Positions 9,019-17,165 of a DNA stretch of 64,000 nt are shown in pieces (the first letter of the stretch is position 1; every line of letters starts with the position of its first letter). Origin of the DNA: Actinoallomurus purpureus (GTDB taxonomy: Bacteria > Actinomycetota > Actinomycetes > Streptosporangiales > Streptosporangiaceae); NCBI RefSeq assembly GCF_024055795.1, contig NZ_JAMXMY010000001.1, positions 682,001 through 746,000 on the forward strand. The letters run 5' to 3'. The position numbers and the translations under genes are program-made. The notes under the pieces are model-generated. The model ran no database searches and was not told the DNA's origin. It worked only from the letters and a program-made list of their open reading frames with translations.

Positions 9019-9153
9019 CTGATCATTCACCCCCGGCTGACGGCTGAAGAGCGGCGGTTCACGGCCGCGCTCAAGCCCGTGCCGGAGTTCGGCGAGGGCT
9101 ACCAGATGGCCGTATGGCCCGGCACCGGCCGCTACTACCTGGTGCAGGCCTGA
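9019..9153 (+). pseudogene. C-terminal remnant of an unidentified gene
   Basis: The plus frame from 9019 to the TGA at 9151-9153 reads LTAEERRFTAALKPVPEFG followed by GYQMAVWPGTGRYYLVQA, which looks like authentic coding sequence. There is no start codon: upstream the frame runs out of phase into the secreted-protein gene. It is likely the tail of a gene whose front was lost. The family is not recognised. It fills the gap before the convergent cupin gene. Confidence 0.35.
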
Positions 9154-9215
9154 CGCCGTGAACGCGGGGTGGATCTGGGTCTTGACGGCCCCATTCTTGG
9201 GAGGGGCCGGCCTTC

Positions 9216-9638
9216 CTACTTTGGCGGATCGTCGACCTTGAGCTTGTCTCCCGTGTTGGAGATGAAGATGACCAGCAGCTTCGTCGATTTCGTCCGGCTG
9301 GTGTTCTCCGTGAGCAGGTGGTGGGCGCCGGGCTGCTCGACCCAGTTCTGTCCTTGGTGGTACGTACGAACGGGCCCGCCGGCGAGTTGGCTGCGCACAG
9401 TGCCCTGGAGTACGTAGGCGTAAACGAATGCCGAGCCGTGCCGATGCGGCACCGCGCGCGCGTTGGGCGGGAAGTCCACGATCGCCGAGGTGAACGTCTT
9501 GCCCTTGACATTCGGAAGCGCCTGTTCGAGCAGAGGCGTTAGCGTCTCGGACGGTTGTTTCGAAACCGTGGTATCAGCGGCCACACTGCCGGTCGCACGC
9601 TGTGCTGCTGGGGCGCATGCGGTGGCCGTAGCCACCAT
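9216..9638 (-). CDS. Cupin-domain protein, probable damaged start
   Basis: From the first ATG (9638) 140 residues, with the cupin core PPNARAVPHRHGSAFVYAYVLQG (metal ligands H-x-H and a later histidine in GAHHLL). That ATG has no ribosome site. A perfect GGAGGAG lies 45 bases upstream, followed by TAATC: TAA is the stop of the oxidoreductase gene ahead and ATC (9683-9681) is exactly where a coupled ATG would be. From ATC the frame adds TIRIRLACGFLAAD, which with the next residues makes a plausible secretion or lipoprotein signal ending at ATAC. So the ancestral start was probably ATG, now ATC. Expression may be reduced or start internally. Small cupins of this kind bind a metal; their substrates vary. 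Confidence 0.75.
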   Translation of the reverse strand: MVATATACAPAAQRATGSVAADTTVSKQPSETLTPLLEQALPNVKGKTFTSAIVDFPPNARAVPHRHGSAFVYAYVLQGTVRSQLAGGPVRTYHQGQNWVEQPGAHHLLTENTSRTKSTKLLVIFISNTGDKLKVDDPPK

Positions 9639-9680
9639 GTCGGCAGCCAGAAAGCCGCAGGCAAGCCGTATTCGGATCGT

Positions 9681-9698
9681 GATTACTCTCCTCCTCGG
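9681..9698 (-). promoter_or_regulatory. Strong Shine-Dalgarno followed by ATC in place of ATG
   Basis: On the minus strand GGAGGAG is followed by AG and then TAATC. TAATG would be a normal one-base stop/start overlap between the oxidoreductase and cupin genes. The third base of the start codon is C, so translation coupling is weakened or depends on a non-AUG start. Confidence 0.55.
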
Positions 9699-10615
9699 TC
9701 TTCGGTGACTTGGATGATCGTCTTGCCGGGGGTGCGCTGGTCGGGGGCGAACGCGGAGGGCGCTTCGCGGAGCGTCCGCACGGCCCCGACGATCGGCTTG
9801 AGCCGTCCGTCCCGGAGCCGTTGGGCGAGGTCCGCGAGCCGGGCGCGATCGGGTTCGACGACGAAGAAGATCGCCTGCCCGTTCTTGGGCTGGACCTTGG
9901 GTGGCGTGGCGATGGTGACGAGCGTGCCGCCGGCGCGCACCAGCGCGGCCGAGCGGTCGAGGATCTCGCCGCCGATCACGTCGAACACCACGTCGACCTC
10001 ACCGGCATCTTCCAGTTGATCGGCCTGCAGGTCCAGGAAGAGATCCACGCCGAGACCGAGTGCGGTGTCCCGGTCGGCGGCACGGCCCGTGCCGATCACT
10101 CGGGCTCCCACCTCGCGCGCGAGCTGCGCCGCGATCGAACCCACACCGCCTGCGGCGCCGTGGATCAGGACGGTCTGGCCCGCTGCGAGGCGGCCGTGGT
10201 CGAACAGGCCCTGCCACGCGGTCAGCCCGGAGATCGGCAGTGCGGCGGCCACGGTGTGGTCGACGTCCGCCGGAAGCGGGGCAAGGTTGCGGGCCTCCAC
10301 CGCGGCGTACTCGGCCAGGGAGCCGTTGCGCGTCCAGTCGGCCAGTCCGAACACCCGCTGGCCGACGCTAAGGCCGGTGGTTCCGTAACCCAGCGCGGCG
10401 ACGACACCCGACAGCTCATGTCCGGGCACGCTCGGCGTCCGGTCACGGCCGGCGCGATCGGACCACGTACCCGGCCAGTCGAGCTCTCCGGGGGTGAACC
10501 CCGCGGCATGCACCCGCACGATGACGTCGTTCTCGGCGGCGTGAGGGTACGGCATTTCCGTCAGGGAGAGTCCGCCGATACCAGCGGCGCGGTCTCGGAC
10601 GGTGATGGCTCGCAT
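9683..10615 (-). CDS. NAD(P)H:quinone oxidoreductase-type MDR dehydrogenase
   Basis: 310 residues of the medium-chain dehydrogenase family. The N-terminal GroES-like domain contains VRVHAAGFTPGELDW and VPGHELSGVV. The Rossmann fold follows with AAGGVGSIAAQLAREVGARVIGTG near 148-171. The zinc-binding cysteines of alcohol dehydrogenases are absent, so it belongs to the zinc-free quinone oxidoreductase branch, which reduces quinones or enones with NADPH. GAGAGGAA sits six bases before the ATG. It lies directly upstream of the cupin gene on the same strand, stop and ancestral start overlapping by one base, so the two are one operon. Confidence 0.88.
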   Translation of the reverse strand: MRAITVRDRAAGIGGLSLTEMPYPHAAENDVIVRVHAAGFTPGELDWPGTWSDRAGRDRTPSVPGHELSGVVAALGYGTTGLSVGQRVFGLADWTRNGSLAEYAAVEARNLAPLPADVDHTVAAALPISGLTAWQGLFDHGRLAAGQTVLIHGAAGGVGSIAAQLAREVGARVIGTGRAADRDTALGLGVDLFLDLQADQLEDAGEVDVVFDVIGGEILDRSAALVRAGGTLVTIATPPKVQPKNGQAIFFVVEPDRARLADLAQRLRDGRLKPIVGAVRTLREAPSAFAPDQRTPGKTIIQVTEDRGGE

Positions 10616-10836
10616 GGCAGTTCCTCTCGTGGTGGGGTTGTGGAGCTCACATCAACCCGTCATCGTGAGGCCGGCAGGTTGACTCCGCCGCCACGACCGC
10701 CGGGCCGTCGTCGCCCGGCCGGGCCATGGTGACGTCCCCTTTCGCCGGTCCCGCTCTGGGTCGTCATTAGGGAGACGAGGCAGGTGAAGGAGCGGACCGA
10801 CAGCGCCGTCCGCGGCTCCGCGGGCGGAAAGCTCCC

Positions 10837-11526
10837 TTAAAGGACCTTGAGCAGTCGTTCGGCCAAGACGCCTGCCGAGGCAGGGTTCTGTCCGGTGAAC
10901 AGGTTGCGGTCGACCACCGTGTAGGGCTTCCACATCTCGCCCTTGGTGAAGTCGACGCCCAGGTCGATGAGCTCGTCCTCCAGCAACCAGCGGGCCTTCG
11001 GGCCGAGCCCGACCGCGTTCTCCTCCTCGTTGGTGAACGCAGTGACCCGGTAGCCGGCGAAGGGCGATACGCCGTGGATCCTGGTCGCCAGCATCGCGGC
11101 CGGGGCGTGGCAGACGATGGCGAGGGGCTTGCCGGAGGCGAGCGCCGCGGTCAGCAACCGGCCGGCGTCCGCGTCGACGCACAGGTCTTCCATGGGGCCG
11201 TGGCCGCCCGGGAGGTAGACGGCGTCGTAATCCTCCAGGCGGGCGTTCGCCAGTTGGATCGGCCGCCGCATCACCTCCGCGGAACGGATGATCGCTTCCA
11301 GTTCGAGAGCGATCTGAGCGCTGCCGGCCATCTCGGGGCGCAGGCTCATCATGTCCACGTTCGGGACCACCCCGTTGGGGGTCGCGACCACGACCTGGTG
11401 GTCGGCCTCGGTGAGCGCCTTGTACGGGGCCGCGAACTCCTCGGCCCAGTAACCCGTCGCATGCCTGGTGCCGTCCTTCAGCGTCCAGTACGTCGCCCCG
11501 GTCATCACGAAAAGTAGCTTCGCCAT
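10837..11526 (-). CDS. DJ-1/PfpI-superfamily protein (Hsp31-like)
   Basis: 229 residues. The catalytic nucleophile elbow AIVCHAPAAM places Cys139-His140; GYWAEEFAAPY near 25-35 supplies the conserved glutamate, and PGGHGPMED is at 107-114. Length and the NGVVPNVDMMS segment fit the Hsp31/glyoxalase-III-like branch rather than short PfpI proteases. Members act as chaperones or remove methylglyoxal; which applies here is not visible. GGGGGGTGG precedes the ATG by about seven bases. 221 bases separate its stop from the oxidoreductase start, so it is probably its own unit. Confidence 0.88.
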   Translation of the reverse strand: MAKLLFVMTGATYWTLKDGTRHATGYWAEEFAAPYKALTEADHQVVVATPNGVVPNVDMMSLRPEMAGSAQIALELEAIIRSAEVMRRPIQLANARLEDYDAVYLPGGHGPMEDLCVDADAGRLLTAALASGKPLAIVCHAPAAMLATRIHGVSPFAGYRVTAFTNEEENAVGLGPKARWLLEDELIDLGVDFTKGEMWKPYTVVDRNLFTGQNPASAGVLAERLLKVL

Positions 11527-11676
11527 CGGACAACCACCCCCCGGTCTGCATCTGATGCGGTTAGCGCACATCTGCTCCAAGAAGCATCTTATGTCCGAGT
11601 GTGATCGAGGCCACATGGCGGTGGTGCACACCGCACCGCCGGGCGCCCCGGACGCCGAGCCGGACAACCGAGGACG

Positions 11677-11847
11677 TCAGCCGCCGTCCGTGGCCGAGAA
11701 CACGGCCACCTCGACACACTCGCCTTCGTCTCCGCCGCTACGGCTGCTCTTACGCCACACGGCGGCGGCCTCGACGCAGTTCCCTTCATAGCCGCCGCTG
11801 TAAGGGCTCTTGCGCCACAAAACGTCCGTCGACTCTGGGATGCTCAT
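11677..11847 (-). CDS. DUF397 small protein with duplicated motif
   Basis: 56 residues, too short for many callers. The DUF397 pattern WRKSPYSGGYEGNCVE is followed by a second copy, WRKSSRSGGDEGECVEVA, so the domain's N-terminal motif is duplicated in tandem. The ATG overlaps the TGA of the HTH gene by the ATGA tetranucleotide, so the two are translationally coupled. In actinomycetes DUF397 proteins (BldB/WhiJ-type partners) act with DUF5753 HTH regulators in developmental and antibiotic control; direct binding is inferred. Confidence 0.82.
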   Translation of the reverse strand: MSIPESTDVLWRKSPYSGGYEGNCVEAAAVWRKSSRSGGDEGECVEVAVFSATDGG

Positions 11848-12698
11848 ACCCGCGACGCTAGCCGTTCGATGAGCTTCAGAGAAGCGTCTTCGTCCAGCGA
11901 TGCGTCCAGGAGCAGAGAAAAGATCTCTTCATTCAGCGCGATCTTCTTATCGTCATCGACGAACAGACTCTTGGTGAGTTGCTCGATGACCGACACGGTG
12001 AGGTTTCCGGGAGGCCGTAGGGATAGCAGGTGGAACGGTCCCGCCAGCCACAGGTAGGCGGCAGCGGAGTTCGGCAGCACGTGCAGCGCCACGTTCTCCA
12101 GCTCGGCCGTCTCGGAGAGCCGACGGAGCTGGGCGTACATGAGATCGGGGCCGCCGACCCGATGATGGAGCACCGACTCGCTGATCACAGCTACGTAGTG
12201 CGGCGGGTCGGGGCGTGCCAGCACCTTTTGGCGGGCCATCCGGAATGCGACCAGCACGCCGGTATTGCGGACTGGCCGGGCCGGTCCAACTCGCGTAAGG
12301 GCCCGAGCGTACTCCGGAGTCTGCAAGAGGCCCGGCACTACGCACGGCTCGAAATTGCGGATCAATTCTGCGTCCTCCTCAAGGCTGGCCAAGTCGAGGG
12401 CGGCGGCGGAGATGCGACCCTCATAAGCGCGCTCCCAGCTCTTTCCTGGCCTGTGGGCGGCCAGATGGAGCAGGGACTGACGGAGTGGGCCCTCGGGAAC
12501 CTGGTAAAAGTCGAGGAGGTCGGCCAGTTCCTGGCAGTTGATCGAGTGCAGGCCGTTCTCCAGGGTGCTGAGCCAGCCCTTGGACCGGCCATAGCGGCGG
12601 CAGGCGGTGTCCATCGTCATCCCGCTGTCCTCGCGGGCCTTGCGCAGCGCCGAGCCGATCCGGCGCAAGCGGACCGACGGAATGTTCCGGGAGGGCAT
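11844..12698 (-). CDS. HTH regulator with DUF5753 domain
   Basis: 284 residues. An Xre-type helix-turn-helix occupies about residues 14-68 (LRKAREDSGMTMDTACRRYG...GWLSTLENG). The rest is the DUF5753 ligand/partner domain (FEPCVVPGLLQTPEYARAL, then SVLHHRVGG, HVLPN). Such WhiJ-like proteins pair with a DUF397 partner, here the overlapping downstream gene. Divergent from the small protein/ATPase pair at 12.85 kb, another common neighbour set. Confidence 0.88.
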   Translation of the reverse strand: MPSRNIPSVRLRRIGSALRKAREDSGMTMDTACRRYGRSKGWLSTLENGLHSINCQELADLLDFYQVPEGPLRQSLLHLAAHRPGKSWERAYEGRISAAALDLASLEEDAELIRNFEPCVVPGLLQTPEYARALTRVGPARPVRNTGVLVAFRMARQKVLARPDPPHYVAVISESVLHHRVGGPDLMYAQLRRLSETAELENVALHVLPNSAAAYLWLAGPFHLLSLRPPGNLTVSVIEQLTKSLFVDDDKKIALNEEIFSLLLDASLDEDASLKLIERLASRV

Positions 12699-12858
12699 CC
12701 CTTCACAATGTCACTATCCGTGTCTCCGTGCGCACGGAACGAGGTTGGATGAACGTTCATCCGGCGAACATTCGGCCCAGGTCAGCGACTGTTGCGTCCT
12801 GCCGCGGTCGATGGCGAGGGTGGCTCCCGACACTGGGGAAGGGAGCCGTCGGGTGCAG

Positions 12859-13110
12859 ATGTCCAAGACGCGGTACGCGCTGCTGGTCCGGCTGGCGTGG
12901 GAGCTGCGGGCCACACCCGTGACCTCACTGCTCGTCGTACCCGGCCACGGCGAGGCGGTGCTGTGGGTGCTGGGGCGGGGCGGCCGCAAGGAGGCCGTTC
13001 TGGCCGTACCGCGCCCGGACCGGTGGCGGCTGCTGTGGCGCGGCACCGAGCTGGACGCCTCGTCGGTGCCGGAGGCGGCCCGGCGGATCGCGGCGGCGGT
13101 CGCGGCGTGA
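12859..13110 (+). CDS. Small hypothetical protein upstream of anti-sigma-like ATPase
   Basis: 83 residues, basic and hydrophobic (RYALLVRLAWELRATPVTSLLVV, then DRWRLLWRGTELDASSVPEAARRIAAAVAA). A GTG at 12853 with GGGAG seven bases upstream is an alternative start. Its TGA overlaps the GTG of the next gene by two bases, so the pair is translationally coupled. The family is not recognised by name; similar short ORFs precede RsbW-like ATPases in actinomycetes. Together with the ATPase it faces away from the HTH/DUF397 pair. Confidence 0.65.
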   Translation: MSKTRYALLVRLAWELRATPVTSLLVVPGHGEAVLWVLGRGGRKEAVLAVPRPDRWRLLWRGTELDASSVPEAARRIAAAVAA

Positions 13111-13553
13111 CCGTCCTGGACGGGGCGGCCGAGGAGCCGGTCGTTCTCGGCGAGATCACGCTGCCGGGCGGGCGGCGGTCGGTCGCGCACGCCCGTACGT
13201 TCCTGCGCGACCTGCTGCCGTGCGGTCATCCGATCCTCGCCGACCTGGTCACGGTGGGGAGCGAGACGGTCTGTAACGCCGTCACCCACACCGCGTCGGG
13301 ACGTGCGGGCGGACAGGTGAGGGTCGTGCTCCTCGCCGAGCGCGGCGCGTACCGGCTGGAGGTCACCGACGACGGCGCCGGCGGCGCCCGCCCGCGCCTG
13401 AAGCCCGAGGACGGAGGCGAGAGCGGGCGCGGAATGCGGATCGTCGACGCGCTCGCCCGGCGATGGGGCTACCGGCAGGACGGCGCTCGTACGGTCGTCT
13501 GGGCCGAGTTCCCCTCCGAGCACGGCCCTGAGGTCGGCCGGGTCAGGTGGTGA
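13107..13553 (+). CDS. ATP-binding protein, RsbW/anti-sigma-like
   Basis: 148 residues of the GHKL HATPase_c_2 family. The N box is at VGSETVCNAVTHT (residues near 50-63), followed by VTDDGAGGARP (G1) and GRGMRIVDALARRWG (G2). It has the size of actinomycete serine kinases related to RsbW/SpoIIAB, which bind sigma or anti-anti-sigma factors; no partner STAS gene is nearby. Its 3' end overlaps the convergent NmrA gene by 11 bases. Confidence 0.82.
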   Translation: MTVLDGAAEEPVVLGEITLPGGRRSVAHARTFLRDLLPCGHPILADLVTVGSETVCNAVTHTASGRAGGQVRVVLLAERGAYRLEVTDDGAGGARPRLKPEDGGESGRGMRIVDALARRWGYRQDGARTVVWAEFPSEHGPEVGRVRW

Positions 13554-14406
13554 CCGGCGGCTGGAAGGCGGTGGCGTTGCGGGCGCACCAGTCGGCGAAG
13601 GTGCGGGGCGCGCGGCCGAGCAGTCGCCGTACCGTGTCGGTCCGGAATCCGGTCGTGTCGGCGCGCATGAGCGTGAACCCTTCGATGATGGCGTCGGCGA
13701 GAGCTGGGGGAGCACCGCCCGGGAAGCGGGCGCGTACGGCCTCGTCCGGTGCGGTCGCCTCACGGACCTCGATCGGCCGGCCGATCTCCTGAGAGAGGAC
13801 CTGCACCTGCTCGGCGAAGGTGAACGTCTCCTCGCCGGTGAGGACGTACTCCTTGCCCTGGTGGCCGTCCTCGGTGAGGGCGAGAGCGGCGACGGCTGCG
13901 ATGTCGGCGGGATCGATCGGCGCGTAGCGGCCGGGGCCGACCGGGTCCAGCACGAAGCCCTCCTCATGGATGGTGGGCAGCCAGTCGAGGGCGTTGGTCA
14001 TGAAGCCGCCGGGCCGCAGGAACGTGGCGGGGATGCCGGAGGCGCGGATCATCTCCTCGCGCTCGTGGTGCCAGCGGCCCATGGCCGGCATCGGATCGCC
14101 CAGGACGTTGAACGAGGACAGGTGGACGATGCGGCCGACCCCGGTGGCCTGGGCGGCGGCGACCGCATGGGCGGTGTGGGCGGTGCCGATGCCGGGCGTG
14201 AGGAGGAAGAGCCGGTCGACGCCGTCGAAGGCGGGCGTCAGAGTCGCCGGATCGTCCAGGTCCGCGACGACGCGCTCGGCCCGGCCGGGCAGCGTGGCGG
14301 CGCGGGCGGGGTCACGGACGAGAACGCGGAACTCGGCGTCTTTCGCCGTGAGCTCGTGGACGAGCTCACGGCCGACGTTTCCGGTGGCACCGGTGACCAG
14401 TATCAT
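13543..14406 (-). CDS. NmrA-like NAD(P)-binding protein
   Basis: 287 residues with the N-terminal dinucleotide fold MILVTGATGNVGRELV, then VVADLDDPATL and RIVHLSSFNVLGD. The catalytic Tyr-x-x-x-Lys of SDR oxidoreductases is not in its usual place (WHHEREEM instead), as in NmrA/HSCARG-type redox sensors. Its stop side overlaps the ATPase gene. Divergent from a MarR regulator that may control it; a 13-bp near-repeat lies between them. Confidence 0.85.
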   Translation of the reverse strand: MILVTGATGNVGRELVHELTAKDAEFRVLVRDPARAATLPGRAERVVADLDDPATLTPAFDGVDRLFLLTPGIGTAHTAHAVAAAQATGVGRIVHLSSFNVLGDPMPAMGRWHHEREEMIRASGIPATFLRPGGFMTNALDWLPTIHEEGFVLDPVGPGRYAPIDPADIAAVAALALTEDGHQGKEYVLTGEETFTFAEQVQVLSQEIGRPIEVREATAPDEAVRARFPGGAPPALADAIIEGFTLMRADTTGFRTDTVRRLLGRAPRTFADWCARNATAFQPPVTT

Positions 14407-14426
14407 CAGGATTCCCTAAGTCGTTT

Positions 14427-14484
14427 GCCGTCTAGCGATTACCTCGCGGAACGTTAGCCGGTAAATGATTAGCCGTCAATCGAT
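14427..14484. promoter_or_regulatory. Two 13-bp near-identical repeats between nmrA-like and marR-like genes
   Basis: GCCGTCTAGCGAT (14427-14439) and GCCGTCAATCGAT (14472-14484) are direct repeats with two differences, 45 bp apart, about four helical turns. They lie between the divergent starts at 14406 and 14547. Binding by the MarR protein is inference. Confidence 0.45.
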
Positions 14485-14546
14485 CTCGCTGGAGGATCGG
14501 CCGGTCACCCGCATCGGCCGGTTCGGCCGCGTCACCGGAGGCCGCG

Positions 14547-14993
14547 ATGCCCGAGTTCCTGGACCTTCACGGCAGGACGAACAAGGTGGTCCGGGCCGCG
14601 GCAGAGGCCGTCCTGAGACGCCACGGCCTGCGCCTCGGCCAGGACCATCTGCTCGCGGTGCTGTGGGAACACGACGGCAGCACCCCCGGGGAGGTCGCCG
14701 CCGCGCTCAACGTCACCACCCCCACGGTCGTCAAGATGGCCACCCGAATGACCGCGGCCGGGCTGCTCACCCGGCGCCGGGACGACCGGGACAGCCGCCT
14801 CGTACGGCTCTGGCTCACCGAGACGGGCCGCGCGCTGCGTGAGCCGATCGAAGCCGAACGACGGCTCCTGGAGGAGAAGATCACCGCGGACCTCACCGAG
14901 ACCGAACGACGGCACCTGATGAGCGCGCTCGCGAAGATCCACCGATCGGCGAGCGACGTGCTGGGCGGCGCGCCCATCGACCCCGCCGACTGA
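14547..14993 (+). CDS. MarR-family regulator
   Basis: 148 residues. Winged helix-turn-helix at about 45-100: TPGEVAAALNVTTPTVVKMATRMTAAGLLTRRRDDRDSRLVRLWLT, with the MarR wing D-x-R/D-S-R. Helical dimerisation segments flank it. GGAGG is five bases before the ATG. It most likely controls the divergent NmrA-like gene and itself. Confidence 0.87.
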   Translation: MPEFLDLHGRTNKVVRAAAEAVLRRHGLRLGQDHLLAVLWEHDGSTPGEVAAALNVTTPTVVKMATRMTAAGLLTRRRDDRDSRLVRLWLTETGRALREPIEAERRLLEEKITADLTETERRHLMSALAKIHRSASDVLGGAPIDPAD

Positions 14994-15061
14994 CATCTCG
15001 TTTGAGACGCCCACCATCCCCTGGCCCATCCGGCTACCGCCGAAGAGGAGAACGTCCCGAC

Positions 15062-15169
15062 GTGCTGCTGTGCCTGTTCGATGCGGTGCCTGAAGAAATC
15101 ACCCTTCGCGAGCCGGAGGAGGGCATCTTCTTCGGGTCCGATTCGAGTGAGGCCATCCGCTTGGGCTGA
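15062..15169 (+). CDS. Possible 35-residue ORF
   Basis: A GTG at 15062 with AGAGGAGAA about nine bases upstream opens a 35-codon frame ending just before a hairpin. The product (FDAVPEEITLREPEEGIFFG in the middle) is acidic and resembles the end of a larger protein more than a free peptide. It may be a remnant. The family is not recognised. Confidence 0.3.
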   Translation: MLLCLFDAVPEEITLREPEEGIFFGSDSSEAIRLG

Positions 15170-15177
15170 CCGGTTCT

Positions 15178-15207
15178 GCGGTCTCGCCCCGGACCGGGCG
15201 AGACCGC
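15178..15207. terminator. 12-bp perfect hairpin
   Basis: GCGGTCTCGCCC pairs with GGGCGAGACCGC around a six-base loop (CGGACC). There is no T-run, typical of GC-rich actinobacterial terminators. It lies after the MarR gene and the small ORF. Confidence 0.6.
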
Positions 15208-15254
15208 GGCCATGCCCTTTCACTCTTCGAAAGCTGTGTCACGTCCCCTTGCGG

Positions 15255-15293
15255 TCACCGCTCCCCGGCACGGTGCGGGCCGGGGAGCGGTGA
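15255..15293. terminator. 15-bp perfect hairpin between convergent genes
   Basis: TCACCGCTCCCCGGC (15255-15269) pairs fully with 15279-15293 around a nine-base loop. It lies about 45 bases beyond the stop of the leftward I36-like gene, so it can end that transcript and rightward transcripts from MarR. Confidence 0.7.
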
Positions 15294-15339
15294 CGGGAGT
15301 GGTACCCCTGGGTGAGGGCCGTCGAGGGCGGCTGCCGGG

Positions 15340-16065
15340 TCAGCCCAGTTGCTGGGCGTGCAGGCCTGTGAGGCGTTTGTAGGCGTGGTCCTGGTTGGGA
15401 TAGAGGACCTGGACGTCGATGAGGAGGGCCGTTCCAGGTTCGACGCCGTGTCCTTCTTTGGAGCCGAGCAGGACGGCGCCGCTGGTGCCGTCCTTGATGA
15501 TCTCGCCCCAGAAGACGTCGGTGAAGCCTTTGGCCAGCGAGGTTCCTTCGGGCAGACCGCCGAAGCCCACGGCCCACTTCATGACGCGGGTTTCCGCGGC
15601 GTGCATCGTGAGCCGGTAGGAGTAGATGTGCCCCTGGCCTTCCGACCAGTCGCTCCGGAATTCTTGTTCAATGCGGAGATTTCCCTCGAAGGGGGACGCC
15701 AGGGCGGACTGGGCCTGGTCGTTCCAGGAGCCGTTGGGGCTGCCGGCCATGGGGATGTGCCGCAGGTCGGCGATCGAGGTGCCCGCGTCCACCGGCAGCG
15801 AGTGGCCCTGCTGGTCGGCGGCGGAGAACAGCGTGTTGTCCTCGATGGTGTTGTTGACGACGGAGCTCACCCCGTCGCCGCTGTGGTCGAACCCGTACGC
15901 GGAGAAGTCGTTGATGTGCGCGCCCACCGGGATGGCCAGGATCTTGTCGCCGCGTCCCGGGGTCTGGCCGGCGTTGAAGCCGCTGCCCCGGTAGAGGCAG
16001 AAGGTGCCCTCGGGGCACGCGTCGGCCCCCTGGCCGTAGATCAGCTTCGGTTCGTTGTCGCTCAC
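15340..16065 (-). CDS. Peptidase-inhibitor-I36-like protein, cytoplasmic form
   Basis: 241 residues from a GTG at 16065 with AGGGAG eight bases upstream. The N-terminus (residues 15-60) holds ACPEGTFCLYRGSGFNAG followed by ILAIPVGAHINDFSAYGFD, a beta/gamma-crystallin-like I36 pattern with its two cysteines. The following 170 residues (DWSEGQGHIYSYRLTMHAAE, then GFTDVFWGEIIKDG) look like a separate beta-rich domain I do not recognise. I36 proteins are normally secreted, yet no signal peptide precedes the domain; upstream in-frame codons do not provide one. Single gene closed by a strong terminator. Confidence 0.7.
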   Translation of the reverse strand: MSDNEPKLIYGQGADACPEGTFCLYRGSGFNAGQTPGRGDKILAIPVGAHINDFSAYGFDHSGDGVSSVVNNTIEDNTLFSAADQQGHSLPVDAGTSIADLRHIPMAGSPNGSWNDQAQSALASPFEGNLRIEQEFRSDWSEGQGHIYSYRLTMHAAETRVMKWAVGFGGLPEGTSLAKGFTDVFWGEIIKDGTSGAVLLGSKEGHGVEPGTALLIDVQVLYPNQDHAYKRLTGLHAQQLG

Positions 16066-16441
16066 TGCACTCCCTTGACAGTTAACGGCTGGCACGGCTG
16101 CTCGGGTCCAGCAGACCCGGGCTGTCCCGTGCTGCTGGCAGGTGGAGCCCAGCGCATCACCGGGACCGAGGTGGCACAGGCATCCGACCGATACACTATG
16201 CGACCTATCGGCTACTCAGCGTAGCGACACGGCGCATGACGTGTCGCGCCTGATCGGTGGCGTCCCGATCACGCAGCGGCCGCAGGCGGTCCGAGAACCC
16301 TCATCCTTCACCTGGTTCTCCGTGGTCGGCCGCGGTGTGGTGAGACGTTGTATCGCCGCAGGTAGGGCTACGTTCTACCTCGCGTCTCTGAGGCTGTCGT
16401 GTTCGCAGCGGCATGTTGCATGACGAGATTCGGGGTGGGAT
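16066..16441. other. Intergenic stretch before integrase relic
   Basis: About 375 bases between the divergent I36-like gene and the integrase relic. Several poly-stop segments and no coding pattern I trust; it includes the upstream regions of both. Confidence 0.4.
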
Positions 16442-17092
16442 GTGCGGGCGTTCCCTGTTCGGCTGCCGTCTGGAGTCGGGTACTGGACGGTGCTGGATGA
16501 CGAGCTGGCCGTGGTGCCGGAGGCAGATGCCTCCCTGCGGCATGTCAGGTTCGGCCGGGGCCAGGCCGAGCTGACGACCCGGGCGTACGCCGGGCACGTC
16601 GCGCTGTTCCTGCGGTGGTGCGCCCGTACGGGGCGGGAGTGGCGGACGGCGGCCGCGGAGCTGGCGCTGTTCGTCACCTTTCTGAAGTACGGGTCGAAGG
16701 AGACGACGGGCATCGACTGGCCGTCGGGGGCGGGGCTGGTGCTGGCCGGTCCGAACGCTGAGCAGGCGCGTAAGGAGGCCCGGATCGAGAACGTGCTGAC
16801 CGGGGTACGGCAATTCCTCTGCCACGGCATCACGGCCAAGACGGTCCCGCCGGAGGTACTGGCGCAGCTGTATGAGGTGGCGGCGGCGGGCTGGGAGCTG
16901 CCGCCGGAGGCCCGCGGCACGGGGATTGGGGTACCGGATGAAGGCCCGACACCGGGTCCGATCAGGCGCCGGATGCAGGTACAGGGTGCTGCAGGCGACC
17001 CGGGAGTGCCGCGCCGGCGCGTCCCGAATCCGCCCGGCGGTGAAGCGACGGACCATCGTATCCAGTGCGCCACCCCTAGGCGGGCCACATAA
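16442..17092 (+). pseudogene. Tyrosine integrase N-terminal relic
   Basis: The frame from GTG 16442 reads VRAFPVRLPSGVGYWTVLDD, ELTTRAYAGHVALFLRWCARTGREW and QLYEVAAAGWELPPEARG, the SAM-like DNA-binding N-terminus of actinobacterial site-specific integrases. Near 16930 one extra G shifts the phase; the other frame continues with YRMKARHRVR. The catalytic domain with its Arg-His-Arg-Tyr residues is missing. An integrase C-terminal relic of the same general type lies at 25.8-26.0 kb on the other strand. Confidence 0.75.
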
Positions 17093-17165
17093 TGGTATCG
17101 CATAGTAAATATGCAACTACGGACCGTAACGCACGTGCCCGTCCCCCGAGAAAAAGGAGAGTTGC

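Noticed and set aside
10647-10727. 26-codon minus ORF with a GGGGA upstream
   Set aside because: Composition is Gly/Ala/Asp-rich with no structure or context; a chance frame is likely in GC-rich DNA.
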